A DNA stretch of 5,912 nucleotides from an uncultured Coriobacteriaceae bacterium. GTDB taxonomy: Bacteria > Actinomycetota > Coriobacteriia > Coriobacteriales > Eggerthellaceae. Shown piece after piece: positions 1-5,911 of this stretch. The DNA is taken from the NCBI GenBank assembly GCA_902767025.1, contig CACXFZ010000218.1:1-5912 (forward strand), read 5' to 3'. Each line of letters begins with the position of its first letter. The first letter of the stretch is position 1. A model generated the notes under the pieces. That model was not told the DNA's origin. It ran no database searches and was given only the letters and a program-made list of their open reading frames with translations. Position numbers and translations under genes: made by a program.

Positions 1-9
1 CGGGCGGGG

Positions 10-267
10 TTAGGCCAGGGTCCAGTGGTCGATGGCGAGCTGCTCGAGGACCTGCATGTCGAGGTCGCAGCCCAGGCCGTGCTCGTGGCCCTCGGGGTTG
101 ACGCGGATGGCGCCGTCCACGAACTCGAAGCGCGGGTCGCAGATGTCGGCTGCGAAGTAGCGGCCGGTACTGCCGATGTCGCCGGGCTGCTGCACTCCCG
201 CGAGTATCCCGAACGCCGCATGCAGGCGCTTCGAGACTCCGGTGTCGTACATACCGCCCAACCACAT
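10..267 (-). CDS. Small protein of unknown function, 85 aa
   Basis: I do not recognise this protein. It has 85 residues, begins MWLGGMYDTG and ends DHWTLA with a TAA stop. I see no signal peptide, membrane span or metal-binding cluster. The middle (about residues 38-60, around ADICDPRFEFVDGAIRVNPE) looks like a compact mixed alpha/beta fold, and the C-terminus is acidic with a likely helix (MQVLEQLAIDHW). I call it real because nearly every codon ends in G or C on this strand, and because a GAGAGGGG ribosome binding site lies 7 bases before the ATG. Upstream in frame there is only a stop (301-303) and no other start, so the ATG at 265-267 is well supported. A second ATG at codon 6 is a less likely start. 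The gene runs the same way as the acyltransferase gene to its right, but about 310 bases separate them, so it is probably a separate transcript. It could be a shortened remnant of a larger family. Confidence 0.7.
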   Translation of the reverse strand: MWLGGMYDTGVSKRLHAAFGILAGVQQPGDIGSTGRYFAADICDPRFEFVDGAIRVNPEGHEHGLGCDLDMQVLEQLAIDHWTLA

Positions 268-579
268 GCTGACGCCCCTCTCGGCGGTCCATAACCTAGA
301 TCATGACACCGTTGGCCGCCTTGACTTCTGTTTTTGATGCTTCATCTGGGGTTATGCCTGCGGATTCCATCCAAATGGCTTGCGGCGCTGTCGCGAACAA
401 GTCCGTATCGTTTTCCTGGAGAAAAGGCTTCGGACTTCCGTGAGGGTATATGGGTTGCTTCGGCGCGTCGTTCCCCGCTGCAAGCGAGTGGGCATCCGCC
501 TTCTCGGGCGCCACTGAACGGCAATCGCAAGGCTGACGGGATTGGCAGGAGGCCTGTCGCTGCTCTGCGGGGCTGTTGG
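268..579. other. Gap of about 310 bases with no convincing gene
   Basis: This stretch lies between the stop of the acyltransferase gene and the start of the small gene. Its right end (268-300) holds the ribosome binding site of the small gene. About 300-460 is noticeably less GC-rich than the coding regions around it. A minus-strand frame from GTG at 512-514 to TAG at 296-298 is open for 72 codons and ends in a protein-like stretch (around AIWMESAGITPDEASK), but it has no clear ribosome binding site and only weak codon bias, so I do not call it. An imperfect hairpin sits at 488-514: GTGG pairs with CCAC, and inside it CGCC pairs with GGCG around a 6-base loop, with a 5-base bulge. It could help end the acyltransferase transcript but has no T-run. 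I see no tRNA, insertion-sequence ends or CRISPR repeats. Confidence 0.5.
275..282 (-). promoter_or_regulatory. Ribosome binding site of the 85-aa gene
   Basis: Read on the minus strand this is GAGAGGGG, 7 bases before the ATG at 265-267. It fixes the start of the small gene. Just upstream on the same strand, TAGGTT (about 293-298) could be a -10 box, but I find no matching -35, so I do not call a promoter. Confidence 0.6.
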
Positions 580-2556
580 CTAGTTCGCGTTTGCGTAGGT
601 GTTGTCGGTGTAGGTGGCCGAGGTCTCGTCGTCGTAAGTGGCGGTGCTTCCATCACTGTAGGCGCCATCGCCCGACGCGTCCGACCCGCTGCCCAGTGTG
701 GACGTGTCGACGCCGGGCTGGAACGAATCCATGTAGTTGGGATCGGTGTCCTTGTCGTAGACCTTCGGGAACCCGATGGCCTCGCGGATCATCTCGCAGT
801 AGATTTCGGCGCCTTCGGGCGAGGGATGGATGCCGTCGCCGTAGAACCACTCGTCGTGTCCAGCGCTCTCGCCGTACCAGTCGATGACCTCCACGTTGTC
901 GTACAGCTCGGCCGCACGGTCCAGCGCCGCATTGACGGTGGGCACGATGTCGGTGTGCGGGCTGCGCGTGTTGACGAAGTAAATCTTTTTCTCGCTGCCC
1001 ACGTCGGCGACCAGGTCGTCGATCATGTCGTCGGTGATGACGCCGTTGGTGCCCAGAGCGAAGACCACGACCTTGCCGATGACGTCCTGCTCGTTGTAGT
1101 AGTCGTAGACTTGCTGTGCCTCGGTCATCTGGCGGCTCACCTGGCCGTCGATCAGGCCCTGGGGGAAGCGCAGGTCGAAGTCGCCTTCTATGCCGACGGC
1201 GATCGAGTCCCCGATGAGCACGATGTTGTACTTGCCCTCGGGCACCTGCGACGCGTCCTCGACGGCCTGCTCCTGTTTTTCCTCCTGGTTCACCTCTTCG
1301 GCTTCCTTCAGGATCTCCGCGTTGCCCACGGCGGACTCGGGCGGCACCAGCGCCACGCCCAGGATGCACGTGAGTGTCAGCGCGCCGGCTCCGATCACCG
1401 GGATCAGGTGGCCGCGCACCCAGCCGCCGACGCTCTGCTCGCCGGCGCGCACGCTTGCAATCCACGCGCCCAGCTTGCCGGTGCGCACGGGGTTCTCGAT
1501 GAAGGTGTACGAGGCGGCGGACACGGCGAAGATGATGGCCAGCTCGAGCAGGCACCACCACCAAATCGGTCCCGACGTCGAATTGCGGTCGGTCATCAGC
1601 AGCAGGATGGGGTAGTGCCACAGGTACATGCCGTAGCTGCGTTTGCCGATCCATACCAGGGGCTTGCTCGCCCACAGCTTGCCGAACATGCTCATCGGGT
1701 GCGCGATCACCGCGATCATGATGGCCGTGAGCACCGAGCACAGCAGCAGCCCGCCGCGGTACAAAAACGGCGCGAAGCCGTTGGTCAGCCCCACCATCAG
1801 CACCAATCCGACGAAGGCGGCTATGCCGATGCCGTCGAAGATCATCTTGGTCTGGCGCGGCAGTTCCGCTCCGGCGTCGTCGCCCAGCAGCCCTGCAGGC
1901 CACTGGAAGGCCAGCCAGGCGCCTATAAGCAGGCTGAACGCGCGCGTGTCGGTGCCGTAGTACATGCGGCTGGGGTCGGCCTCTGGGCTGTACAGCAGCG
2001 CCATCTCGACCACCGATATCAGCGCGAGCACCAGGATGCCGCGGCGCAGGGGCTTTTCGGGGGTGCCCGCCTTGAACAGGCCCAGCAGGAGCACGGGCCA
2101 GATCAGGTAGAACTGCTCCTCGATGGCCAGCGACCAGAAGTGCTGCAGCGGGGAAGGCGCGCCCAGCGCCTCGAAGTACGATATGTCGTGGAAGATCTGC
2201 CACCAGTTGCTGAAGAAGAACAGCGACGGGATGATGTCGGGCCGCATCTTCGTCAGCAGGGCGTGGTTGAACAGCGTGCACAGCGCGGCGGTTGCCACGA
2301 TGACGGTGATGATGGCCGGAACCAGCCTGCGCACGCGTCTGAGCCAGAACTGCGGCAGGTCGATCCTGCCCGTGCTGCGGAATTCCAGGATGAGCAGGCC
2401 GGTGATCAGGTAGCCGGACAGCACGAAGAACACCGTCACGCCCAGCAAGCCGCCTTGGGCCCAGGTGAAGCCCATGTGGTAGGCGATGACCGAAAGCACT
2501 GCAAACGCGCGCAAGCCGTCAAGAGCAGGTATGTATCGGCCGCGTGCCGCTGCCAT
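580..2556 (-). CDS. OatA/OafA-type acyltransferase with C-terminal SGNH domain
   Basis: This is a 658-aa membrane O-acyltransferase, likely to acetylate a cell-surface glycan. In OatA-type enzymes the membrane domain moves an acyl group across the membrane and the outer SGNH domain transfers it, typically to peptidoglycan MurNAc. Residues 1-405 form the acyltransferase-3 domain with about 11 membrane spans by eye. Landmarks are IPALDGLRAFAVLSVIAYH (conserved His27), FFVLSGYLIT (43-52) and SLAIEEQFYLIWP (142-154). An acidic Glu/Gln-rich linker (about 409-439) leads to the SGNH domain. There I see GDS (Ser451), the Gly-block segment GQVSRQ, LGTNG (Asn504) and DGIHPSPEG (Asp574, His577), so the catalytic set is complete. 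About 50 C-terminal residues are a Ser/Thr/Asp/Tyr-rich low-complexity tail. The frame is open 71 codons further upstream, but that stretch is not protein-like. I chose the ATG at 2554-2556 because the family signature follows at once. Its GAGGGA (2570-2575) is 13 bases away, which is rather far. The acceptor is unknown: peptidoglycan, teichoic-type polymer and exopolysaccharide are all possible. Confidence 0.93.
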   Translation of the reverse strand: MAAARGRYIPALDGLRAFAVLSVIAYHMGFTWAQGGLLGVTVFFVLSGYLITGLLILEFRSTGRIDLPQFWLRRVRRLVPAIITVIVATAALCTLFNHALLTKMRPDIIPSLFFFSNWWQIFHDISYFEALGAPSPLQHFWSLAIEEQFYLIWPVLLLGLFKAGTPEKPLRRGILVLALISVVEMALLYSPEADPSRMYYGTDTRAFSLLIGAWLAFQWPAGLLGDDAGAELPRQTKMIFDGIGIAAFVGLVLMVGLTNGFAPFLYRGGLLLCSVLTAIMIAVIAHPMSMFGKLWASKPLVWIGKRSYGMYLWHYPILLLMTDRNSTSGPIWWWCLLELAIIFAVSAASYTFIENPVRTGKLGAWIASVRAGEQSVGGWVRGHLIPVIGAGALTLTCILGVALVPPESAVGNAEILKEAEEVNQEEKQEQAVEDASQVPEGKYNIVLIGDSIAVGIEGDFDLRFPQGLIDGQVSRQMTEAQQVYDYYNEQDVIGKVVVFALGTNGVITDDMIDDLVADVGSEKKIYFVNTRSPHTDIVPTVNAALDRAAELYDNVEVIDWYGESAGHDEWFYGDGIHPSPEGAEIYCEMIREAIGFPKVYDKDTDPNYMDSFQPGVDTSTLGSGSDASGDGAYSDGSTATYDDETSATYTDNTYANAN

Positions 2557-2721
2557 GGTGTATCGCGAGTCCCTCGTTCTGTGGTCGTTGGCCCAAGGGA
2601 ACCCAATCCCTTTCAACCAAACCTGTATGATACTCCATCTTGAGCAGGGAAAACACATTTCTGCTAAGAGTGTAAAAAAACGCCGTAAGTGCTTGCGGAC
2701 ATCGCCCTGGGGGCGGTGGTT

Positions 2722-2730
2722 TGGTATAGT
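2722..2730 (+). promoter_or_regulatory. Extended -10 promoter for the MBOAT-DHHW operon
   Basis: TGGTATAGT matches the extended -10 pattern TGnTATAnT (TATAGT at 2725-2730). I find no good -35 at 16-18 bases upstream, which fits an extended -10 promoter. The expected transcript start is near 2737, giving a leader of about 88 bases before the GTG start at 2825. The 6-bp inverted repeat at 2701-2717 covers the -35 position, so a bound regulator there could block or aid the polymerase (inference). Confidence 0.45.
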
Positions 2731-2737
2731 TTCCCCA

Positions 2738-2771
2738 GGCGGACCGCTATGCTTTCGGTGCCGCCGCATAG
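2738..2771 (+). promoter_or_regulatory. Strong hairpin at the start of the MBOAT-DHHW leader
   Basis: GGCGGACCG (2738-2746) pairs with CGGTGCCGCC (2756-2765) to give nine base pairs with one bulged G (2760) and the loop CTATGCTTT. The first six loop bases, CTATGC (2747-2752), are also perfectly complementary to GCATAG (2766-2771) immediately after the stem. The two pairings overlap with no linker bases and so should exclude each other. The element begins right where the transcript from the -10 at 2725-2730 should start. It could protect the mRNA 5' end or act as a two-state leader. The pairing is seen in the sequence, while any role is inference. Confidence 0.4.
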
Positions 2772-2804
2772 ACGAGCGATGATTGTTGACGCATAACGTA
2801 CTAC

Positions 2805-2816
2805 GAAAGGGGCAGG
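2805..2816 (+). promoter_or_regulatory. Ribosome binding site that sets the MBOAT start
   Basis: GAAAGGGGCAGG lies before the GTG at 2825, with its last GG 8 bases away and its GGGG 12 bases away. The same frame is open back to TTG codons at 2783 and 2786, but this binding site lies inside that extension. The downstream GTG also restores the usual family N-terminus (VFSSLVFLFGFL), so it is preferred. Confidence 0.65.
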
Positions 2817-2824
2817 CGTCTTCA

Positions 2825-4246
2825 GTGGTCTTTTCCAGCTTGGTATTCCTTTTTGGCTTTCTTGCCGTGCACCTGGCTGTGTACGCGTTGGTGCCCCAGC
2901 GCTACAAGAACCCCGTCTTGCTGGCATCCTCGCTGATCTTCTACGCCTGGGGCGGCCCGCGCTACGTGCTGCTGTTGGTGGGCGAGACCCTGGCCAGCTG
3001 GTTTTTCGCCCTGCGCATCGAGTCTGCGCCCAGCCGTGCGAGCAAGCGGCTGTTCCTGGTGGGCGAGTGCGTGGTCCTGCTGGGACTGCTCGCGTACTTC
3101 AAGTACTGGGGCTTCATCATGGAGAACACTCAGGCGCTGTTCGGCGTGCCCGAGGTGGTGCCGCAGGTGGTGCTGCCCATCGGCATCTCGTTCTACACCT
3201 TCCAGCTCATCTCGTACGTGTGCGACGTCTACCGCGGCCAGGTGGCTGCCCAGCCGACGTTCTGGAAGCTCCTGCTGTACTCGTCGCTGTTCCATCAATG
3301 CATCGCCGGCCCCATCGTGCGCTACGAGACGGTGCAGGAGCAGATCGACAACCGCATGCCCACGCCGGCCGACATCTACGCGGGTGTGCGGCGCTTCTGC
3401 ATCGGTCTGGCCAAGAAGGCGGTGCTCGCGAACTCGTGCGCGTCCGTGGCCGACACGCTGCTGCCGCTGGGCGGTGACGGGCTGGCCTCGCAGGCGGTGG
3501 CGGGCTACTGGCTGGGCATGGTGTTCTACATGTTCCAGATCTACCTGGACTTCTCGGCGTATTCCGACATGGCCATCGGCATGGGCCGCATGGTGGGATT
3601 CCGCTACCTGGAGAACTTCAACTACCCCTACATGGCCAAGTCGGTGCAGGATTTCTGGCGCAGGTGGCACATCAGCCTGTCCAGTTTCTTCCGCGACTAC
3701 GTCTACATCCCGCTGGGCGGCAGCCGCTGCTCGACGGTGCTCTTCGTGCGCAACATGACCGTCGTGTGGTTCCTCACGGGCCTGTGGCACGGTGCCAGCT
3801 GGAACTACATCCTGTGGGGCCTGTACTACCTGGTCTTCCTGCTCGTCGAGCGATTCTTCATCCGTGACCGCATGGGCGATGCGCTCGGTCATGTGTGGGC
3901 ACTTGTGGTGGTGTTCTTCGGGTGGATCATCTTCAGGTTCGAGGACCTGGGCGAGCTTTCGCTGGTGCTGGGTGGCATGTTCGGCCTGAACGGCACGCCC
4001 TTGGTGGGCCTTGAAGTGCAGACCCTGTTTTTGCAGAACATCTTCCTGCTCGCCTTCTGCGTGGTGGCGTGCACGAACCTGGGCAAGACCCTGCGGGAGC
4101 GCCTGATCCAGGCGGCGCGCGGCAACAACGTGGCGTTCGGCGCATTGCTGGTGACCGACATGGTGCTGCCCGCGATCCTGTTCGTGTTGGGCGTGGCCTC
4201 GCTTGCCGGCGCCAGTTACAATCCGTTCATCTACTTCCAATTCTAG
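2825..4246 (+). CDS. MBOAT family membrane O-acyltransferase (AlgI/DltB type)
   Basis: This 473-aa polytopic membrane protein belongs to the MBOAT family, whose AlgI, DltB and PatA members pass an acyl group through the membrane to an extracytoplasmic partner. The start VFSSLVFLFGFLAVHLAVY and the segment SLIFYAWGGPRY are typical of the AlgI branch. Further landmarks are LPIGISFYTFQLISY (117-131), HQCIAGPIVRYE (157-168), YLDFSAYSDMAIGMGR (240-255), FWRRWHISLSSFFRDYVYIP (277-296, His282) and WHGASWNYILWG (321-332). His322 in this last motif is the invariant histidine taken as catalytic in the family. The usual C-terminal end is present as NPFIYFQF. Length and motif order are complete, with no frameshift. 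I use GTG at 2825, supported by its ribosome binding site and the family N-terminus. The DHHW gene follows after 10 bases and is the expected partner. The acceptor polymer cannot be named: AlgI works on alginate and DltB on teichoic acid, and neither pathway is visible here. Confidence 0.95.
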   Translation: MVFSSLVFLFGFLAVHLAVYALVPQRYKNPVLLASSLIFYAWGGPRYVLLLVGETLASWFFALRIESAPSRASKRLFLVGECVVLLGLLAYFKYWGFIMENTQALFGVPEVVPQVVLPIGISFYTFQLISYVCDVYRGQVAAQPTFWKLLLYSSLFHQCIAGPIVRYETVQEQIDNRMPTPADIYAGVRRFCIGLAKKAVLANSCASVADTLLPLGGDGLASQAVAGYWLGMVFYMFQIYLDFSAYSDMAIGMGRMVGFRYLENFNYPYMAKSVQDFWRRWHISLSSFFRDYVYIPLGGSRCSTVLFVRNMTVVWFLTGLWHGASWNYILWGLYYLVFLLVERFFIRDRMGDALGHVWALVVVFFGWIIFRFEDLGELSLVLGGMFGLNGTPLVGLEVQTLFLQNIFLLAFCVVACTNLGKTLRERLIQAARGNNVAFGALLVTDMVLPAILFVLGVASLAGASYNPFIYFQF

Positions 4247-4252
4247 GCAGGA
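4245..4252 (+). promoter_or_regulatory. Ribosome binding site of the DHHW gene, overlapping the MBOAT stop
   Basis: AGGCAGGA begins within the TAG stop of the MBOAT gene (4244-4246) and lies 4 bases before the TTG at 4257. The spacing is short but usable, and it suggests translational coupling of the two genes. Other possible starts are TTG at 4203, inside the MBOAT gene, and ATG at 4488, which would remove the cytoplasmic tail. Confidence 0.45.
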
Positions 4253-4256
4253 CCCT

Positions 4257-5807
4257 TTGGCAGAGCAGCGAAACACACGGCCCCCGGCATCCACTCGCTC
4301 GACGCGGGTGCGCGGTGCAGGCACGCGTCCGGTGCGCACGACGCCGCCGGCGGGTCCCGCGCGCACGACGCCGCCGGCGGGCCCGGTGCGCGCCTCTGGC
4401 GGGTCGGCTTCTTCCACGTCCCGCTCGGCACGGCCAGACCAGCGCGGGCAGGGTGCACGCAAGCGGCGCCCGTCGCCCAAGAAGCGCATGCTCAACAACT
4501 GGCGCGCAATGGGGGTGTGCCTGTTCGCGGCCCTCATGCTCGTAGGCAGCCTGCTCGGGTTCGCGCTGTGGGCACGGCCCGCCTACTCCCAGTTGGAGAA
4601 GCGCGACCTGCAGCCCTTCCCCGAGTTCACGGTTGAAAGCTTCCTGGACGGCAGCTTCACCGAAGGGGTGTCTCTGTGGTTTGCCGACACGTACCCGGCG
4701 CGCGAGGCGCTTGTGAAGCTCAGCCAGAACCTGCAGGGCCTGTTCGGCATCACGCCCGAAGTGCAGCTGGTGGGCGGCGGCGTCCAGGCCGACGAGATCC
4801 CGCCCGAGGGCGAAGGGGGCAAGAAGGAGGAGTCGTCGAGCGAGCAGGACGGCAAGGAGGCTTCGAGCAAGAGCCGCCTGTCCACCGAAGAGCTGGTGGC
4901 CGACGTGCAGCAGCACCTGGTGGGCAACCTGTTCGTGCGGGGCGACACCGCCTATGGCCTGTACTACTTCAACGAAGGCGGCGCGCAGGCCTACGCCGAC
5001 GCCATCAACTGGATCGCCAACGACCTGGACGGCCAGTCGAACGTGTACGTGATGAACATCCCCACGTCGGGCGGCATCATGCTCGACGAGGCCGAATACG
5101 AGGCGACTGGCGCCAGCCCGCAGGATGAGGCAAACAAGTACTTCACCAGCCTGTTCAACGACAAGGTAAAAGCCGTCGACATCATTCCCGAGCTCAAGAA
5201 GCACACCGACGAGTACCTGTTCTTCCGCACCGACCACCACTGGACGCAGTTGGGGGCCTACTACGCCTACCTGGAGTACTGCAAGGCGCGCGACACCGAG
5301 CCCGCCGACGTGCTGAAGTGGCGCAAGCTGGAAAGCGGCGACATGCTCGGCTCGTTCTGCTCGGAGTTGGGATATCCCGCCGAGATGACCGCCAATCCCG
5401 ACACGATGTTCGGCTACGTGCCCTCGTCGACCAACGATTTGGAGTACGAAGACGAGGCGGGGGCCGTCTACGAGGCGAACGTTATCATCGACGTGAGCGA
5501 CTGGGGCGAGGAAAGCAAGTACCTGGGTTACATCTCGGGAGACAGGCCCTTCATCCGCATCGACAATCCCAAGCGTTCCGACGGGCCCACCTGCCTGGTG
5601 ATCAAGGACTCGTTCGGCAATGCCTTCGTGCCCAACATCGTCGACGACTACCAGACCGTCTACGTCTTCGACTTCCGCTACACCACGCGCAACATCTGCG
5701 ACTTCGCACGCGACAACGACATCGACGACGTGCTGTTCGCGAATTCGATATCCCTCGCTACCGCTAACTCGGTGTCGGACTCCATCGTCGCGCTCAGTCA
5801 GTACTGA
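4257..5807 (+). CDS. DHHW family protein, AlgX/AlgJ-like partner of the MBOAT
   Basis: This 516-aa protein probably receives or transfers acyl groups outside the membrane together with the MBOAT enzyme encoded just upstream. Residues 1-77 are a basic, Pro/Arg/Ser-rich tail with a 9-residue repeat (RTTPPAGPx). RKRRPSPKKR then precedes one membrane span (about 86-105), so the tail should be cytoplasmic and the rest outside. The outer part begins with EKRDLQPFPEF (114-124) and DTYPAREALVKL (144-155), both typical of DHHW proteins. A charged, disordered insert lies at about 178-212. The signature RTDHHWTQLGAYYAY (324-338) gives Asp326 and His328, and IKDSFGNAFVP (449-459) gives Ser452. The order Asp-His then Ser matches the permuted SGNH-like site of AlgX/AlgJ. 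The C-terminus ends in SDSIVALSQY. The start is uncertain: I chose TTG at 4257, 10 bases after the MBOAT stop, but TTG at 4203 is possible. The last eight codons and the stop lie in a perfect hairpin. Confidence 0.9.
   Translation: MAEQRNTRPPASTRSTRVRGAGTRPVRTTPPAGPARTTPPAGPVRASGGSASSTSRSARPDQRGQGARKRRPSPKKRMLNNWRAMGVCLFAALMLVGSLLGFALWARPAYSQLEKRDLQPFPEFTVESFLDGSFTEGVSLWFADTYPAREALVKLSQNLQGLFGITPEVQLVGGGVQADEIPPEGEGGKKEESSSEQDGKEASSKSRLSTEELVADVQQHLVGNLFVRGDTAYGLYYFNEGGAQAYADAINWIANDLDGQSNVYVMNIPTSGGIMLDEAEYEATGASPQDEANKYFTSLFNDKVKAVDIIPELKKHTDEYLFFRTDHHWTQLGAYYAYLEYCKARDTEPADVLKWRKLESGDMLGSFCSELGYPAEMTANPDTMFGYVPSSTNDLEYEDEAGAVYEANVIIDVSDWGEESKYLGYISGDRPFIRIDNPKRSDGPTCLVIKDSFGNAFVPNIVDDYQTVYVFDFRYTTRNICDFARDNDIDDVLFANSISLATANSVSDSIVALSQY
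4331..4384 (+). repeat. 27-bp tandem repeat, two copies, inside the DHHW gene
   Basis: The units 4331-4357 and 4358-4384 match at 24 of 27 positions, and a degraded partial third copy follows (4385-4403). The period is nine codons, so the repeat stays in frame and encodes RTTPPAGP(A/V) twice in the cytoplasmic tail of the DHHW protein. The copy number may vary between strains. The DNA is extremely GC-rich. Confidence 0.8.
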
Positions 5808-5827
5808 GCGCGACGATGGAGTCCGAC
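5774..5827 (+). terminator. Perfect 25-bp inverted repeat across the DHHW stop codon
   Basis: The left arm (5774-5798, starting GTCGGACTCC) and the right arm (5803-5827, ending GGAGTCCGAC) are exact reverse complements around the loop CAGT. A further T-G pair (5773 with 5828) is possible. The left arm holds the last codons of the DHHW gene, and the TGA stop (5805-5807) lies in the right arm. No T-run follows, so it is not a textbook Rho-independent terminator. Hairpins without a T-run have been proposed as terminators in high-GC Gram-positive bacteria. It may also shield the mRNA 3' end or block readthrough from the other side. The repeat itself is certain, and the terminator role is inference. 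Confidence 0.6.
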
Positions 5828-5890
5828 GGCCGACGCTGCGGCGCGCCCAGGCACCCCGCCTTGGCGCTCCAAGCCTGCGGTCACGGCCCC

Positions 5891-5911
5891 AAGGCCGCTC
5901 CCTTCGGCTTT
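5891..5911. terminator. Second terminator-like hairpin at the window edge
   Basis: AAGGCCG (5891-5897) pairs with CGGCTTT (5905-5911) around the loop CTCCCTT: seven pairs, one of them G-T. A at the base of one arm and T at the base of the other would suit a terminator working in both directions, but the window ends at 5912, so the tail cannot be judged. Between 5828 and 5890 I see only an imperfect hairpin (CTTGG 5860-5864 with CCAAG 5869-5873) and no gene. Confidence 0.3.

Larger units (their letters stand above)
2557..2824. promoter_or_regulatory. Divergent control region between the two acyltransferase units
   Basis: These 268 bases separate the left-reading OatA-like gene from the right-reading MBOAT-DHHW pair and should hold both promoters. 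It is richer in A/T than the genes. Toward the left gene I see AAGGGA-N6-TCCCTT (2595-2612), a perfect 6-bp inverted repeat, and a possible minus-strand -10 TATCAT (2627-2632) without a clear -35. In the middle, an A7 run (2674-2680) is next to an imperfect hairpin (2683-2698). On the minus strand this reads as a weak hairpin followed by seven T, like a terminator. At 2701-2717, ATCGCC and GGCGGT form a 6-bp stem (one T-G pair) around CTGGG, just where a -35 for the rightward promoter would lie, so it could be an operator. No regulator gene is present in the window. Confidence 0.6.

Noticed and set aside
334..2643. Plus-strand open frame of 769 codons antisense to the OatA-like gene
   Set aside because: The translation is rich in His, Arg, Asp, Val and Gln without any domain, as expected opposite a GC-rich gene. 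The minus strand carries the clear acyltransferase-3 and SGNH motifs.
2557..2769. 71-codon upstream extension of the OatA-like gene
   Set aside because: It is in frame and open, but the translation is not protein-like for this family, and it covers the promoter region with its inverted repeats. The ATG at 2554-2556 directly precedes the family signature.
2783..2824. TTG start 14 codons upstream for the MBOAT gene
   Set aside because: It would place the G-rich ribosome binding site inside the coding region and add residues absent from the usual MBOAT N-terminus.
2822..4537. Minus-strand open frame of 571 codons antisense to the MBOAT gene
   Set aside because: It is low in hydrophobic content and full of His, Gln, Glu and Arg, a typical shadow. 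The MBOAT motifs on the plus strand are unambiguous.
4227..5240. Minus-strand open frame of 337 codons opposite the DHHW gene
   Set aside because: The protein is Arg/Ala/Leu-rich with no domain, and the opposite strand carries the DHHW and DSFGN motifs in order.
5774..5827. Inverted repeat as the end of an insertion sequence or an attachment site
   Set aside because: The arms are adjacent around a 4-base loop with no transposase, target duplication or integrase in the window. A hairpin at the gene end explains it better.
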